Source: CAYRAV01 sp964422365 (GTDB lineage: Bacteria > Bacillota > Clostridia > Lachnospirales > Lachnospiraceae). Taken from it: 30,319 nt of DNA. The notes beneath the pieces are model-generated. The model had not been told where the DNA came from and searched no databases. It saw nothing but the letters and a program-made list of their open reading frames with translations. How positions within the stretch are numbered: the stretch's first letter is position 1; every line of letters starts with the position of its first letter. Of the stretch, positions 15,257-23,226 are shown in pieces. Position numbers and translations under genes: made by a program. Location: positions 1 to 30,319 of the forward strand of contig CAYRAV010000036.1 of the NCBI GenBank assembly GCA_964422365.1, in the 5' to 3' direction.

Positions 15257-17803
15257 TTATTTCATATATGCAATAAACATATTCTTTCCTGTCTTAAACA
15301 TCTCCTCTGCCTTAGTTAATGTAATTGTACTAGATGTATTAGAAACAGGGTCTATATAAGTAATATGACTTTCATCATACCCTGTAATTAAAACTGCATG
15401 CTCTCTATCTTTCATTGCAATAACAGGCCGGTTGCTGCTCACATAATACAATACATCATCTACCGCACATCCTGTCAGTTGTAACGGTTCTACATATTTT
15501 TTCAAAGCCCGGTAAATTGAATCGCTGCTACTGCTGAGCTCTTTTGCAGACACATTTTGATGCTCTAACTTTAACAACATTGCCATACATGCTCCAACAC
15601 TATTCACTTCACTGCTGGTACCAATTTTAGAGATTCCTTGTATTGTGTGGCTTGTATACCTTCCACCTCGTTCCCAAACCATATGGTAGTTAGAATCAAC
15701 CACTGTTCCCATTAATTCAGATGCCCTTGACACTGCTTCAGCTTCACTTGCATATACTCCTTCCATACTTCCTAATGCATAGACATAATACATCTTTTCC
15801 TTGCTCTCTTTTTCTTCTACCCATACTGTTCTGTTTTCCGTTATCACAGTATTTACAGTGCCCGAAATACTTGGTTTCTCTGTTAAAACGATCTGCTCTG
15901 GTAATGCCAGATACCACTCTGTCATTCCTTTGTCTGTGACACGTTTTGTTACTTTAGCTGTTTCTGTAATCTCGGATGTTTTATTTAAGATACTGTCTGC
16001 TCTTGTAGCTTTATATACAGTTTTCCCATTTTCCGTTCGTTTTACTACACGATCTAGCTTAATGACATTATCTTCTATTACAGCATCTACAATATAGACT
16101 CCTTTTTCTTTGTAGTTTTTCAATACGTTACCCTCGCTATCAGCAATTTCAAGCTCATACAAAGGTACCGTATAAGTCCCATCTTTATTTTCTACTATAT
16201 CTGCTGTCTTTCCATAACCATAAATAATATTCTGATCATTGCTTCCTAAAATTCTGATGCATTTTCCATCTTTCACTGTAATATTTTTTCTGCTTTCATT
16301 TTCTAAATTAAACAGCGTAAGCTGTGTTGCCTTTTTCGGATTCGTAGAATTCTGCCATCCAATGTACCTTCCCTCTTTTACCATAAAGAAAGTTTTATTT
16401 GTGACATTTTCTGCTAAAATATCCATCCGCTTTGCTGCAATATCATAGGAATATACTGTATTATTCATAAAAAAGAAGAATGTTCCTTTTTGATTCACAT
16501 AACAGAATCCATTTAGATTATGATTTAAAATCTCATAAGTGGTATCCATTGGTACATAAGCAAGCTCTTCAATCCGTCCCTCTTTTGCATAAAACTTATA
16601 AACTACAATACCGACACTGCCTTCATAATCTCCACGATTCATATATCCATACACCATAAAATCTACATTTCCTTCTTTATCCATACTTAAAATGCGGATA
16701 TCATGCTGGTCATAATATTCGCGGACAAGATCTCTTGTATCTTCCTCATTTTCTGCAAATGAAAATACCCTGACTGCCTTATTTTCTGCAATATTGTAAT
16801 ACCATAGCTGCCTATTTCTTACAAAACACAGTTTTGTATTATTTTCATCGGTAGTCACATCACATTTTGTATCATTTGTGATTCCAAGCTTAATTTCTCC
16901 ACTTGATATACTAATGTGGTCCATATCAAATTCCGCTTCCATTATTCTCTCAAATTTCAAAAGATACATTCTATTTTGGGTATAACGAATACGATAAAAT
17001 TCCTTTACACGATAAAGCTCATCCCCTGAACCTGTGTCTGCTTTCATATAATAGTCCAATACAACTGCTGCAGTTTCAATATTAAACTCCTTAATAGTGG
17101 TATTCACATCAGAAATGATTTCTGGATTAAGGCTGCCAAAATGCAGCATTTTAATCTCAGAATTAATCGTTACCTTTGCCAAAGAACTGTTATCCGCATT
17201 ATAACTGCTTTCCATATAAGAACTCAGTGATTCTGCTGTCTTCTTTTTCAGAGATGCTTCATGGAAATTTGTAATAAAATCAAGTTTTTCATCTAAATAA
17301 CAATCATCCCCATAATATTTTACCCGGGTATAATAATGAATTTTCTCTCCCATAGCAGTTGTTGCGGTTATCTTAAATGCATATTCCTGCCCCTGTTTTA
17401 TATTCTCATTAATTTTAATGGCGGCCTTTTTCCCCTCTTCTGTCTCCTCTAATGCTGATATCTCCCCAGAAGAAATAAGTTCATTTTCATTTATTGTGCG
17501 AAGCTCGTATTTAATCTTCTTAATTACTGTCTCATCTTCCTTCATATAAATCACAAAGGTCTGGTCTTTTCCAATAGGAGTCATAGAATCCCGCAATACA
17601 TTAGCATCTAAATTACTATTATACCCATGTAACAGATTCATTTTTGTTCCCATCGTTTCTATATTTAAAATGGGGAAAACAGAATCTTTCATTTCCACAG
17701 TCTTGACTGCATCTACCTGCACCTCTTTCATTCTGCTTCCAAATAATATAATTGCAGCAATAAATACTACTGCAAAATAGATCCCTCTATATACATGCTT
17801 CAC
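15257..17803 (-). CDS. Exported membrane-anchored protein with C39-like domain
   Basis: An 848-residue protein. Residues 5-23 are an N-terminal membrane anchor or uncleaved signal (YRGIYFAVVFIAAIILFGS). A long extracellular middle has repeated beta-strand-like segments (about 50-600) and no family I recognise. The C-terminal 130 residues resemble peptidase C39: NSVGACMAM (about 734-742), HAVLITGYD (His802) and ITYIDP (Asp818). The position where active C39 peptidases have cysteine (DCGAACLAM) is Ser735 here, so the domain may be non-catalytic. It starts 25 bases after the methyltransferase stop. Confidence 0.75.
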   Translation of the reverse strand: MKHVYRGIYFAVVFIAAIILFGSRMKEVQVDAVKTVEMKDSVFPILNIETMGTKMNLLHGYNSNLDANVLRDSMTPIGKDQTFVIYMKEDETVIKKIKYELRTINENELISSGEISALEETEEGKKAAIKINENIKQGQEYAFKITATTAMGEKIHYYTRVKYYGDDCYLDEKLDFITNFHEASLKKKTAESLSSYMESSYNADNSSLAKVTINSEIKMLHFGSLNPEIISDVNTTIKEFNIETAAVVLDYYMKADTGSGDELYRVKEFYRIRYTQNRMYLLKFERIMEAEFDMDHISISSGEIKLGITNDTKCDVTTDENNTKLCFVRNRQLWYYNIAENKAVRVFSFAENEEDTRDLVREYYDQHDIRILSMDKEGNVDFMVYGYMNRGDYEGSVGIVVYKFYAKEGRIEELAYVPMDTTYEILNHNLNGFCYVNQKGTFFFFMNNTVYSYDIAAKRMDILAENVTNKTFFMVKEGRYIGWQNSTNPKKATQLTLFNLENESRKNITVKDGKCIRILGSNDQNIIYGYGKTADIVENKDGTYTVPLYELEIADSEGNVLKNYKEKGVYIVDAVIEDNVIKLDRVVKRTENGKTVYKATRADSILNKTSEITETAKVTKRVTDKGMTEWYLALPEQIVLTEKPSISGTVNTVITENRTVWVEEKESKEKMYYVYALGSMEGVYASEAEAVSRASELMGTVVDSNYHMVWERGGRYTSHTIQGISKIGTSSEVNSVGACMAMLLKLEHQNVSAKELSSSSDSIYRALKKYVEPLQLTGCAVDDVLYYVSSNRPVIAMKDREHAVLITGYDESHITYIDPVSNTSSTITLTKAEEMFKTGKNMFIAYMK

Positions 17804-17828
17804 TTATTATCACCCTATCTTTTCTATT

Positions 17829-19007
17829 CTATTGTAAAAGCAGTGTTCCCAATAATGGTTCATATCCCAGCAACTGTACCATTGCCTCATATTCCTGCCT
17901 CTTCTGTTCTGACTTTGTATCCTCTTCCTTGTTTTTTACTGCACGTATCAATAAATTTTTTGGTGTATGTTCCATGTCAATAAATTCTAAAATCTGTGTC
18001 TGGTATCCCCTTAATTCCAGCACACCAGCTCTCAATGCATCTGTAAATAAAGCCGTTGTTCTCTCTTTAATCACACCATATTGAAATACATTGCTTAATG
18101 TATCACAGCTTACATTTTTATTCAATTCATGATGGCAGCATGGCACTGATAATATAACCTTTGCTCCCCAGATTACTGCCTTTTCCAGTGCATAATCTGT
18201 TGCCGTATCACAGGCATGGAGTGAAACAACCATATCCACAGAATCCACACCATCATAAGAAGCAATATCCCCTTCTAAAAATACTAAATCTTTGTATCCA
18301 TATTGTTCACTTAATTTCTGACAATTGGCAATTACATCTTTCTTCAAATCCAAACCAATCATTTTTACTTTATATTTTTTCAAAATACACAAATAATAAT
18401 ACATGGCAAATGTAAGATAAGATTTCCCACAGCCAAAATCAATAATTGTAATCTCTTTTCCCTGTCCTTTTTCAAGACTCGGAAGAATATCTTCTACAAA
18501 TTCCAAAAAGCGGTTAATCTGTCTGAATTTATCATATTTGTTTCTTACGATCTTACCTTCTTTTGTTATAATTCCAAGATCCTGTAAAAATGGCAGCTCC
18601 ATACTTTCTGTTAAAATATATTGTTTTTTTCTGTTATGTGATAAATCCAATGAAAATTCCATATTAGCAGACTGGACTTTTTTTCGTTTTATATTGTTTT
18701 TTCCTCTCTTACTAATCAAAATAATAATATTTTCTGTTCTTGTATGAAGCTCTGCCTGACGAAATTTTACTTTGTCTCCTTCAAACCATTGTCCTAATTT
18801 ACCAATCACTTCCTGCTTGTCTAAATTACTATGGAATACTTGTTTACCACGATATTCTGTTATTTGGAATACAATGTTTCCTTTTATCTTTACAGGTCTT
18901 AACTTAACTTTGCTTAAAATTTCTTTGTTTGTACTGTTGCTTAAAATTCCATCTATAAAATCATTGTTTAAAACTTCCATAAAAACTTGCTGTAAATTGT
19001 CATCCAC
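17829..19007 (-). CDS. Class I SAM-dependent methyltransferase (Methyltransf_32-like)
   Basis: A 392-residue protein with a Rossmann methyltransferase domain in its second half. Motif I is TIIDFGCGKSYLTFAMYYYL (about residues 188-207), motif II is MIGLDLKK, and then come VSLHACDTATDYAL and SVPCCHHELNKN. The HACDTATD and CCHHEL signatures mark the Methyltransf_32 group, whose members act on RNA or unknown substrates. The N-terminal 150 residues are a separate basic domain, perhaps for substrate binding. GTG start at 19007 with GGAGG 10 bases upstream and a good promoter at 19062-19090. Confidence 0.85.
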   Translation of the reverse strand: MDDNLQQVFMEVLNNDFIDGILSNSTNKEILSKVKLRPVKIKGNIVFQITEYRGKQVFHSNLDKQEVIGKLGQWFEGDKVKFRQAELHTRTENIIILISKRGKNNIKRKKVQSANMEFSLDLSHNRKKQYILTESMELPFLQDLGIITKEGKIVRNKYDKFRQINRFLEFVEDILPSLEKGQGKEITIIDFGCGKSYLTFAMYYYLCILKKYKVKMIGLDLKKDVIANCQKLSEQYGYKDLVFLEGDIASYDGVDSVDMVVSLHACDTATDYALEKAVIWGAKVILSVPCCHHELNKNVSCDTLSNVFQYGVIKERTTALFTDALRAGVLELRGYQTQILEFIDMEHTPKNLLIRAVKNKEEDTKSEQKRQEYEAMVQLLGYEPLLGTLLLQ

Positions 19008-19061
19008 TTTCTTATTTCCTCCATATATATGGTTTCACACATAAAATTTCCTGCTGATTTT

Positions 19062-19090
19062 ATTATATATCATCTAAAAAATGATAACAA
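19062..19090 (-). promoter_or_regulatory. Sigma-A promoter of the methyltransferase-to-deoB unit
   Basis: Minus strand TTGTTA (19090-19085), exactly 17 bases, TATAAT (19067-19062). Start would be near 19055, about 48 bases before the GTG at 19007. This is the best-looking promoter in the window and may serve the whole minus-strand run down to 11761. Confidence 0.65.
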
Positions 19091-19542
19091 CCACTTTACA
19101 AAAAGTTTATAGGCTCAGTCTGGGAACAGCACATCATTAACTGAAGGATGCTTTTTCATAAACATGTCATGATACACAGCAAGCTATTTCTTAATAGTTC
19201 TTAACCATATAATCTTTTACTGTTTTTTTATAAATAACCGTCTATTTTTTATTCTTTTTTAGCGATTTTGATTTGTGTTTTATTAGTTTTTGTTATTTTT
19301 GCATTACTTTTCTTTTTTTTATTATATATTTTTACCAAATTTCTCTTGTGTTTTGTAAATTTATGTAGTATACTATTATCATTGCAGAATATATTAAAAT
19401 AGATTTTTACTATCGTTACATATAGTTATAAAATGAAAGTCACAGATAAAAATGCAGCCTGCAGAATCTGCCATGCCGAATCAGACTGGCATATGATAGG
19501 ATGCCTGCGGGAATAAAAGTATAGAAGGAAGGGATTTTATAT
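19091..19542. other. Divergent intergenic region upstream of the XRE gene
   Basis: About 450 bases without a gene. The plus strand is T-rich from 19210 to 19345, then comes the promoter candidate at 19346-19374, then a GC-richer leader (19450-19520) with short complementary pieces (TGCCA at 19479, TGGCA at 19497). I see no known riboswitch or conserved RNA. Confidence 0.4.
19346..19374 (+). promoter_or_regulatory. Candidate promoter of the XRE regulator gene
   Basis: TTGTGT at 19346-19351, a 17-base spacer, TATACT at 19369-19374. This would give a leader of about 160 bases before the ATG at 19543. Confidence 0.4.
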
Positions 19543-19878
19543 ATGTCATTTGGACACAATTTAGAGCGGATTAGAAAAGATAATCGTATCAGTCAGGCAA
19601 AACTTGGGGAGATGCTTGGTCTGACTCAGCAGATGATTAGCAGTTATGAAAAAGAAATGTCTTCACCAAATATTGAGGTTCTTGTACGAATTGCAGATTA
19701 TTTTAAAGTTTCTCTGGATACTTTGGTAGGTCATACACCTCCAAGTCCCGATGAAAATTCGTCTGAAATACGTCTAATTCATTACTTCCACGAATTAACC
19801 TCTTCCGATAAAGAAAAATGTCTTGTTATTATACGCACTCTCTTAGAGGACAGAGAACTGAATGAGAAAAAACGTTAA
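19543..19878 (+). CDS. XRE-family transcriptional regulator
   Basis: A 111-residue DNA-binding protein and the only clear plus-strand gene. Residues 6-60 form a Cro/CI-type helix-turn-helix: NLERIRKDNRISQAKLGEML, GLTQQMISSYEKE (recognition helix), then PNIEVLVRIADYFKVSLDTLVG. The C-terminal 45 residues (SSEIRLIHYFHELTSSDKEK...) are probably a small dimerisation helix pair. GAAGGAAGGG is about 10 bases upstream. It diverges from the methyltransferase operon and converges on pdp, so it could control either, or itself; the target is unknown. Confidence 0.88.
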   Translation: MSFGHNLERIRKDNRISQAKLGEMLGLTQQMISSYEKEMSSPNIEVLVRIADYFKVSLDTLVGHTPPSPDENSSEIRLIHYFHELTSSDKEKCLVIIRTLLEDRELNEKKR

Positions 19879-19883
19879 TGATA

Positions 19884-19925
19884 AAATGCTGCCGGTTTCT
19901 ATTGCGAAACTGGCAGCATTTGTTT
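19884..19925 (+). terminator. Intrinsic terminator of the XRE gene
   Basis: A 16-bp stem, 19884-19899 with 19906-19921 (one G-T pair), loop of 6, followed by a short TGTTT tail. It lies 5 bases after the stop. Confidence 0.7.
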
Positions 19926-19980
19926 AGGATCTGCTGGAAAATAACTGACATATCTTGGCTTGTCTATTTCTCCGATTGCA

Positions 19981-20019
19981 CAGGTCAAAAACCCCTCTGT
20001 GCCTGCGTTTTTTGACCTG
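19981..20019 (-). terminator. Inverted repeat, probable terminator of deoD-cdd-pdp
   Basis: CAGGTCAAAAA (19981-19991) and its exact complement (20009-20019), loop of 17. It lies 37 bases beyond the pdp stop. The T-run is inside the stem rather than after it, so the terminator role is uncertain; it could work between the convergent transcripts. Confidence 0.45.
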
Positions 20020-20055
20020 CTACAGTGTTGGTTCAACCATGCAGAAATACTTGCA

Positions 20056-21390
20056 TTATAAATTTTCCGGCTCTTTGGTCATTCTTCTTATTATCATTTG
20101 TTCTTTCTGAGGTGCTTTTTCCTCCTTTTTTATTTCATATGCATCTAACAATACTTGCGATGCTGCAATCATATTATCATAACTTTGCGAATATATCACA
20201 GCAATACAATCTCCAGGTCTGACATAATCGCCAGTCTTTTTATGCAGCCATATTCCTGCCAGCAAATCTATCCTGCTTTCTTTTGTTTCCCTGCCTGCTC
20301 CTAACATAACACTTGCTATGCCGCACTGTTCTGTATTAATATGGGTAATGTATCCTTCATATGGTGTGATGACATCAAAACTATATTCAGCAGCAGGGAA
20401 ACTGTTTTCTCTGATGCATCTGCCGTCCCCTCCCTGTATCTCTATCATTTGTATAAATTTCTCCAGTGCACTGCCATTCTGTAGTGTTTTTGATGCCATT
20501 TCCCTGCATTTCTCCAGTGTAATAGTTTCTTTTTGTTTTTTTGCCAGATATAGCATATTGCCTGCCAATTCTATACATACTTCAACTAAATCTTCTGGCC
20601 CGCCTCCCTGCAGAACTTCCACTGCTTCTTCCACTTCCAGCAGATTTCCGATTTTATTGCCAAGAGGTACATCCATATTCGTAAGAATTGCTACTGTTTC
20701 TTTCCCTGCCTGCTCCCCGATTGCTATCATTTTTTCTGCTAAAACTACCGCATCCTTTTCGTTTTTCATGAAAGCACCGCTTCCCACCGTTACATCTAAT
20801 AGAATACAATCACTTCCCGAAGCAATTTTCTTACTCATAACAGAGGCTGCAATCAATGGAATACTGTCCACTGTGGCTGTCACATCACGCAATGCATACA
20901 TTTTTTTATCCGCAAGGGCAATTTGTGACGACTGACTCATCACACTAAGCCCGATTTTATTTACATTTTCAAAAAATATTTTATCTGGTATGGAAGTCTG
21001 AAAACCTGGTATGGCTTCTAATTTATCAATGGTTCCACCTGTAAAGCCAAGTCCGCGGCCGGACATTTTTGCCACCTTCTCTCCACAGGCTGCTACCATT
21101 GGTCCTATCACTAAAGTTGTTTTATCACCTACCCCGCCTGTACTGTGTTTGTCTACTTTCACTCCATTAATTGGTGATAAATCAATAATCTCTCCTGAAT
21201 GTGCCATTGCAAGGGTAAAATCCAATAATTCTCTGTCACTCATACCATTAAAATATATTGCCATTAGAAAAGCAGACATTTGGTAATCGGGTATTTCTTC
21301 CCTAATGTATTCCTGTATCATCATTTGAATTTCCTCTGTAGTCAATTCTTTTCCATATTTTTTCTTGTTAATCAAATCATACATACGCAT
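20056..21390 (-). CDS. pdp: Pyrimidine-nucleoside phosphorylase
   Basis: Phosphorolysis of uridine/thymidine to base plus (deoxy)ribose 1-phosphate. The 444-residue product follows Bacillus Pdp along its length: MRMYDLINKKKYGKELTTEE, KVDKHSTGGVGDKTTLVIGP, and the family signature SGRGLGFTGGTIDKLEAI near residue 111, then ALRDVTATVDSIPLIAASVM. I prefer pdp to deoA because of this similarity, but substrate range cannot be read from sequence. Start 21390 with AGAGGTG 7 bases upstream. Last gene of deoD-cdd-pdp. Confidence 0.95.
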   Translation of the reverse strand: MRMYDLINKKKYGKELTTEEIQMMIQEYIREEIPDYQMSAFLMAIYFNGMSDRELLDFTLAMAHSGEIIDLSPINGVKVDKHSTGGVGDKTTLVIGPMVAACGEKVAKMSGRGLGFTGGTIDKLEAIPGFQTSIPDKIFFENVNKIGLSVMSQSSQIALADKKMYALRDVTATVDSIPLIAASVMSKKIASGSDCILLDVTVGSGAFMKNEKDAVVLAEKMIAIGEQAGKETVAILTNMDVPLGNKIGNLLEVEEAVEVLQGGGPEDLVEVCIELAGNMLYLAKKQKETITLEKCREMASKTLQNGSALEKFIQMIEIQGGDGRCIRENSFPAAEYSFDVITPYEGYITHINTEQCGIASVMLGAGRETKESRIDLLAGIWLHKKTGDYVRPGDCIAVIYSQSYDNMIAASQVLLDAYEIKKEEKAPQKEQMIIRRMTKEPENL

Positions 21391-21423
21391 AAGATATCAC
21401 CTCTGTTTCTGTTCTTAATTTTT

Positions 21424-21444
21424 CACGCTCTAGAGCGTGTTTGG
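21424..21444. repeat. MITE ends joined head-to-head, at the cdd stop
   Basis: A perfect 16-base palindrome CACGCTCTAGAGCGTG at 21424-21439, extended by TTTGG. It reads as two copies of the terminal repeat of the 5806-5974 element abutted at their outermost CTAG. The cdd stop codon (21430-21432) and its last codons lie inside it. Confidence 0.6.
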
Positions 21445-21867
21445 AATAATATCTGCTGCTCCAAAGCTGAACGGTAACAGTTCTTCTAAAGTTTTGATTT
21501 TGTAATCTTCTTGGGATTTCGCCATAATTATTTTAAATTCTTTAGGATTACAGAATTCACTCATAACCTGCCTGCACACTCCACATGGTGCGGTGTATTC
21601 TGTAATGCTTTTTCCTTCCAGGGCACCTACTATGGCAATCATGGAAAATTTTTGGCTGCCTTCACTGACAGCTTTAAAAATTGCTGTTCTTTCTGCACAG
21701 TTACTTGGTCCATAAGCAGCATTTTCTACATTACATCCACTGTAAATTTTTCCTCTCTGGTCTAACAGAGCAGCACCTACTTTGAAATGTGAATAAGGAG
21801 TATAGGCAAATTCTCTTGCTGCAAAAGCCTCTTTTATTAAATTTTTTATGTTCTCTTCTTCTGACAT
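21430..21867 (-). CDS. cdd: Cytidine deaminase
   Basis: Converts (deoxy)cytidine to (deoxy)uridine, which pdp next door can split. A 145-residue tetrameric-type enzyme with the zinc motifs GCNVENAAYGPSNCAERTA (C-[x]n-CAE, catalytic Glu) and APCGVCRQVMSEF (PCxxC). The start is the ATG at 21867 with AAGGATGG upstream; a GTG further up at 21909 lies within the flanking repeat. The last four residues (PNTL) and the stop are encoded by the repeat at 21424-21444, making the C-terminus a few residues longer than usual. Confidence 0.95.
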   Translation of the reverse strand: MSEEENIKNLIKEAFAAREFAYTPYSHFKVGAALLDQRGKIYSGCNVENAAYGPSNCAERTAIFKAVSEGSQKFSMIAIVGALEGKSITEYTAPCGVCRQVMSEFCNPKEFKIIMAKSQEDYKIKTLEELLPFSFGAADIIPNTL

Positions 21868-21900
21868 ATTTCTTCCATCCTTCCCTGCCGCTCTTTCTGA

Positions 21901-21950
21901 TTCAAACACACTTTAGAACGTATTTGAAAATTGCTTATTGCAAAATGCAG
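21901..21950. repeat. MITE ends joined, with partial element toward deoD
   Basis: TTCAAACACACTTTAG followed at once by AGAACGTATTTGAA (21901-21928), a near-palindrome of two terminal repeats abutted at the outer ends. The right-hand part (21912-21948) matches the right end of the 5806-5974 element read in reverse, including the internal GAAAATTGCTTATTGC tract. Confidence 0.6.
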
Positions 21951-21970
21951 AACAAAATCTAATTCTTTGA

Positions 21971-22693
21971 TTATGCATTTTGATATGCAAGCTCTATTGC
22001 TACTTCCATCATTTCATGAAATCCTGTTTGTCTCTCTGCAGCTGTCAGACTCTCTCCTGTAAATGTATGATCAGATATGGTAACCATACATAAAGCCTTT
22101 TTTCCTAGTCTGGCTGCATTCATATAAAGGGCTGCTGCTTCCATTTCTACTGCCAGCACATTCATTTTTTTCCATTTCTCATTTGCGTTTGAATCATCAC
22201 AGTAGAAACTATCTGAAGAAACAATATTTCCTACTTTCGCACATATATTTTTCCCTTTTGCTATGTCTACTGCTCCATGCAGTAAATGATAATCTGCAAT
22301 TGGTGCAAAAGTTCCTGGTAATTTGTACTGGGAAGCATAATTGGAATTAGTACAGGCACCCATAGCAATAACCAAATCTTTTAAATGAACATCATCTGCT
22401 ATCCCTCCTGCAGATCCGATTCGAATAATATTTTCTACATTATAGTACTCAAATAACTCATAACTGTAAATTCCCATAGACGGCATCCCCATTCCATGCC
22501 CCATAACGGATATTCTTTTCCCTTTGTACATGCCTGTAAATCCTAACATACTTCTCACTTCATTAAAACAAATCACATCCTGCAAATACATTTTTGCAAT
22601 ATATTCTGCCCGAAGCGGATCTCCTGGCATTAATACCGTTTTTGCAATCTCTCCTGTTTTTGCATTATTATGTGGTGTTGGTGTCATTCCCAT
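21971..22693 (-). CDS. deoD: Purine-nucleoside phosphorylase, DeoD type
   Basis: Hexameric purine nucleoside phosphorylase, releasing purine base and (deoxy)ribose 1-phosphate, which deoB then isomerises. The 240-residue product starts MGMTPTPHNNAKTGEIAKTV and carries VLMPGDPLRAEYIA, the MGHGMGMPSMGIYSYEL signature region, IRIGSAGGI and VEMEAAALYM. The ATG at 22693 has AGGAG 9 bases upstream; the ATG at 22702 sits on that site. First gene of deoD-cdd-pdp. Confidence 0.96.
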   Translation of the reverse strand: MGMTPTPHNNAKTGEIAKTVLMPGDPLRAEYIAKMYLQDVICFNEVRSMLGFTGMYKGKRISVMGHGMGMPSMGIYSYELFEYYNVENIIRIGSAGGIADDVHLKDLVIAMGACTNSNYASQYKLPGTFAPIADYHLLHGAVDIAKGKNICAKVGNIVSSDSFYCDDSNANEKWKKMNVLAVEMEAAALYMNAARLGKKALCMVTISDHTFTGESLTAAERQTGFHEMMEVAIELAYQNA

Positions 22694-22818
22694 AAGTACC
22701 ATCTCCTATTCTTATTACTTGTTTTTCAGTTCCACTATATTGTGCAGTTTTATGAAAGATGCTAAAAATACTTTTTGTAAAGTTTCACTGTTACAGACTG
22801 ATATCATTATATATCTTT

Positions 22819-22847
22819 ATTATAACCTAATTTAATGCTGATTTACA
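22819..22847 (-). promoter_or_regulatory. Candidate promoter for deoD-cdd-pdp
   Basis: Minus strand TGTAAA (22847-22842), 17 bases, TATAAT (22824-22819), giving a leader of about 120 bases. Between this and the gene, TGTAA/TTACA (22778-22797) forms a short inverted repeat that might be an operator. Confidence 0.4.
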
Positions 22848-22927
22848 GTATATTTCTTTATAGATTTCCATATTTTCTATGAAAGTACCTTTTTTGCTTT
22901 AGCAAAAAACTGAATTCAGGTATACCT

Positions 22928-23064
22928 TAATGGGCATACCGCAATTTATGCCCATTAGGGCTGGCGGACTTCGTCCGATCAGGTATTCCGACATGCATCT
23001 CATAACTTTCATTTATGGTGATGCACTAAGGATGCATGGAGGTTTTATAACAGTCTATCCATGC
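22928..23064. repeat. Cluster of four hairpins, unknown structured element
   Basis: Stems: TAATGGGCATA 22928-22938 with 22947-22957 (11 bp perfect); CGGAC 22965-22969 with 22973-22977; TGCATC 22994-22999 with 23020-23025; GCATGGA 23034-23040 with 23058-23064. A 60-codon frame runs through it on the plus strand but lacks a ribosome binding site. It could be a mobile-element relic or a structured RNA; I do not recognise it. Confidence 0.45.
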
Positions 23065-23156
23065 AGAAATGAACGATTTGTCAGTCAACAGATTTATTTT
23101 TTAGCGAAATAGGAATCCAAGTTTAATCATACTTCTTAAACACCAGCTATAATAGG

Positions 23157-23190
23157 CAAAAAGGAGACCCACACTATAATGCGAGTCTCC
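23157..23190 (-). terminator. Strong intrinsic terminator of the amylase gene
   Basis: An 11-bp stem, 23163-23173 with 23180-23190 (including G-T pairs), loop of 6, followed on the minus strand by TTTTTGCC. It lies 37 bases past the stop. Confidence 0.8.
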
Positions 23191-23226
23191 TTTCATCTCC
23201 CAAGCTTAATTCTTGCTCCTAATTGA

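Noticed and set aside
20318..20935. Long plus-strand open frame (205 codons) inside pdp
   Set aside because: It is antisense to a clearly functional phosphorylase gene, has no ribosome binding site, and its serine/isoleucine-rich product is typical of an antisense shadow.
22930..23112. Plus-strand frame of 60 codons between deoD and the amylase
   Set aside because: It coincides with a chain of hairpins and lacks a ribosome binding site; treated as a structured non-coding element.
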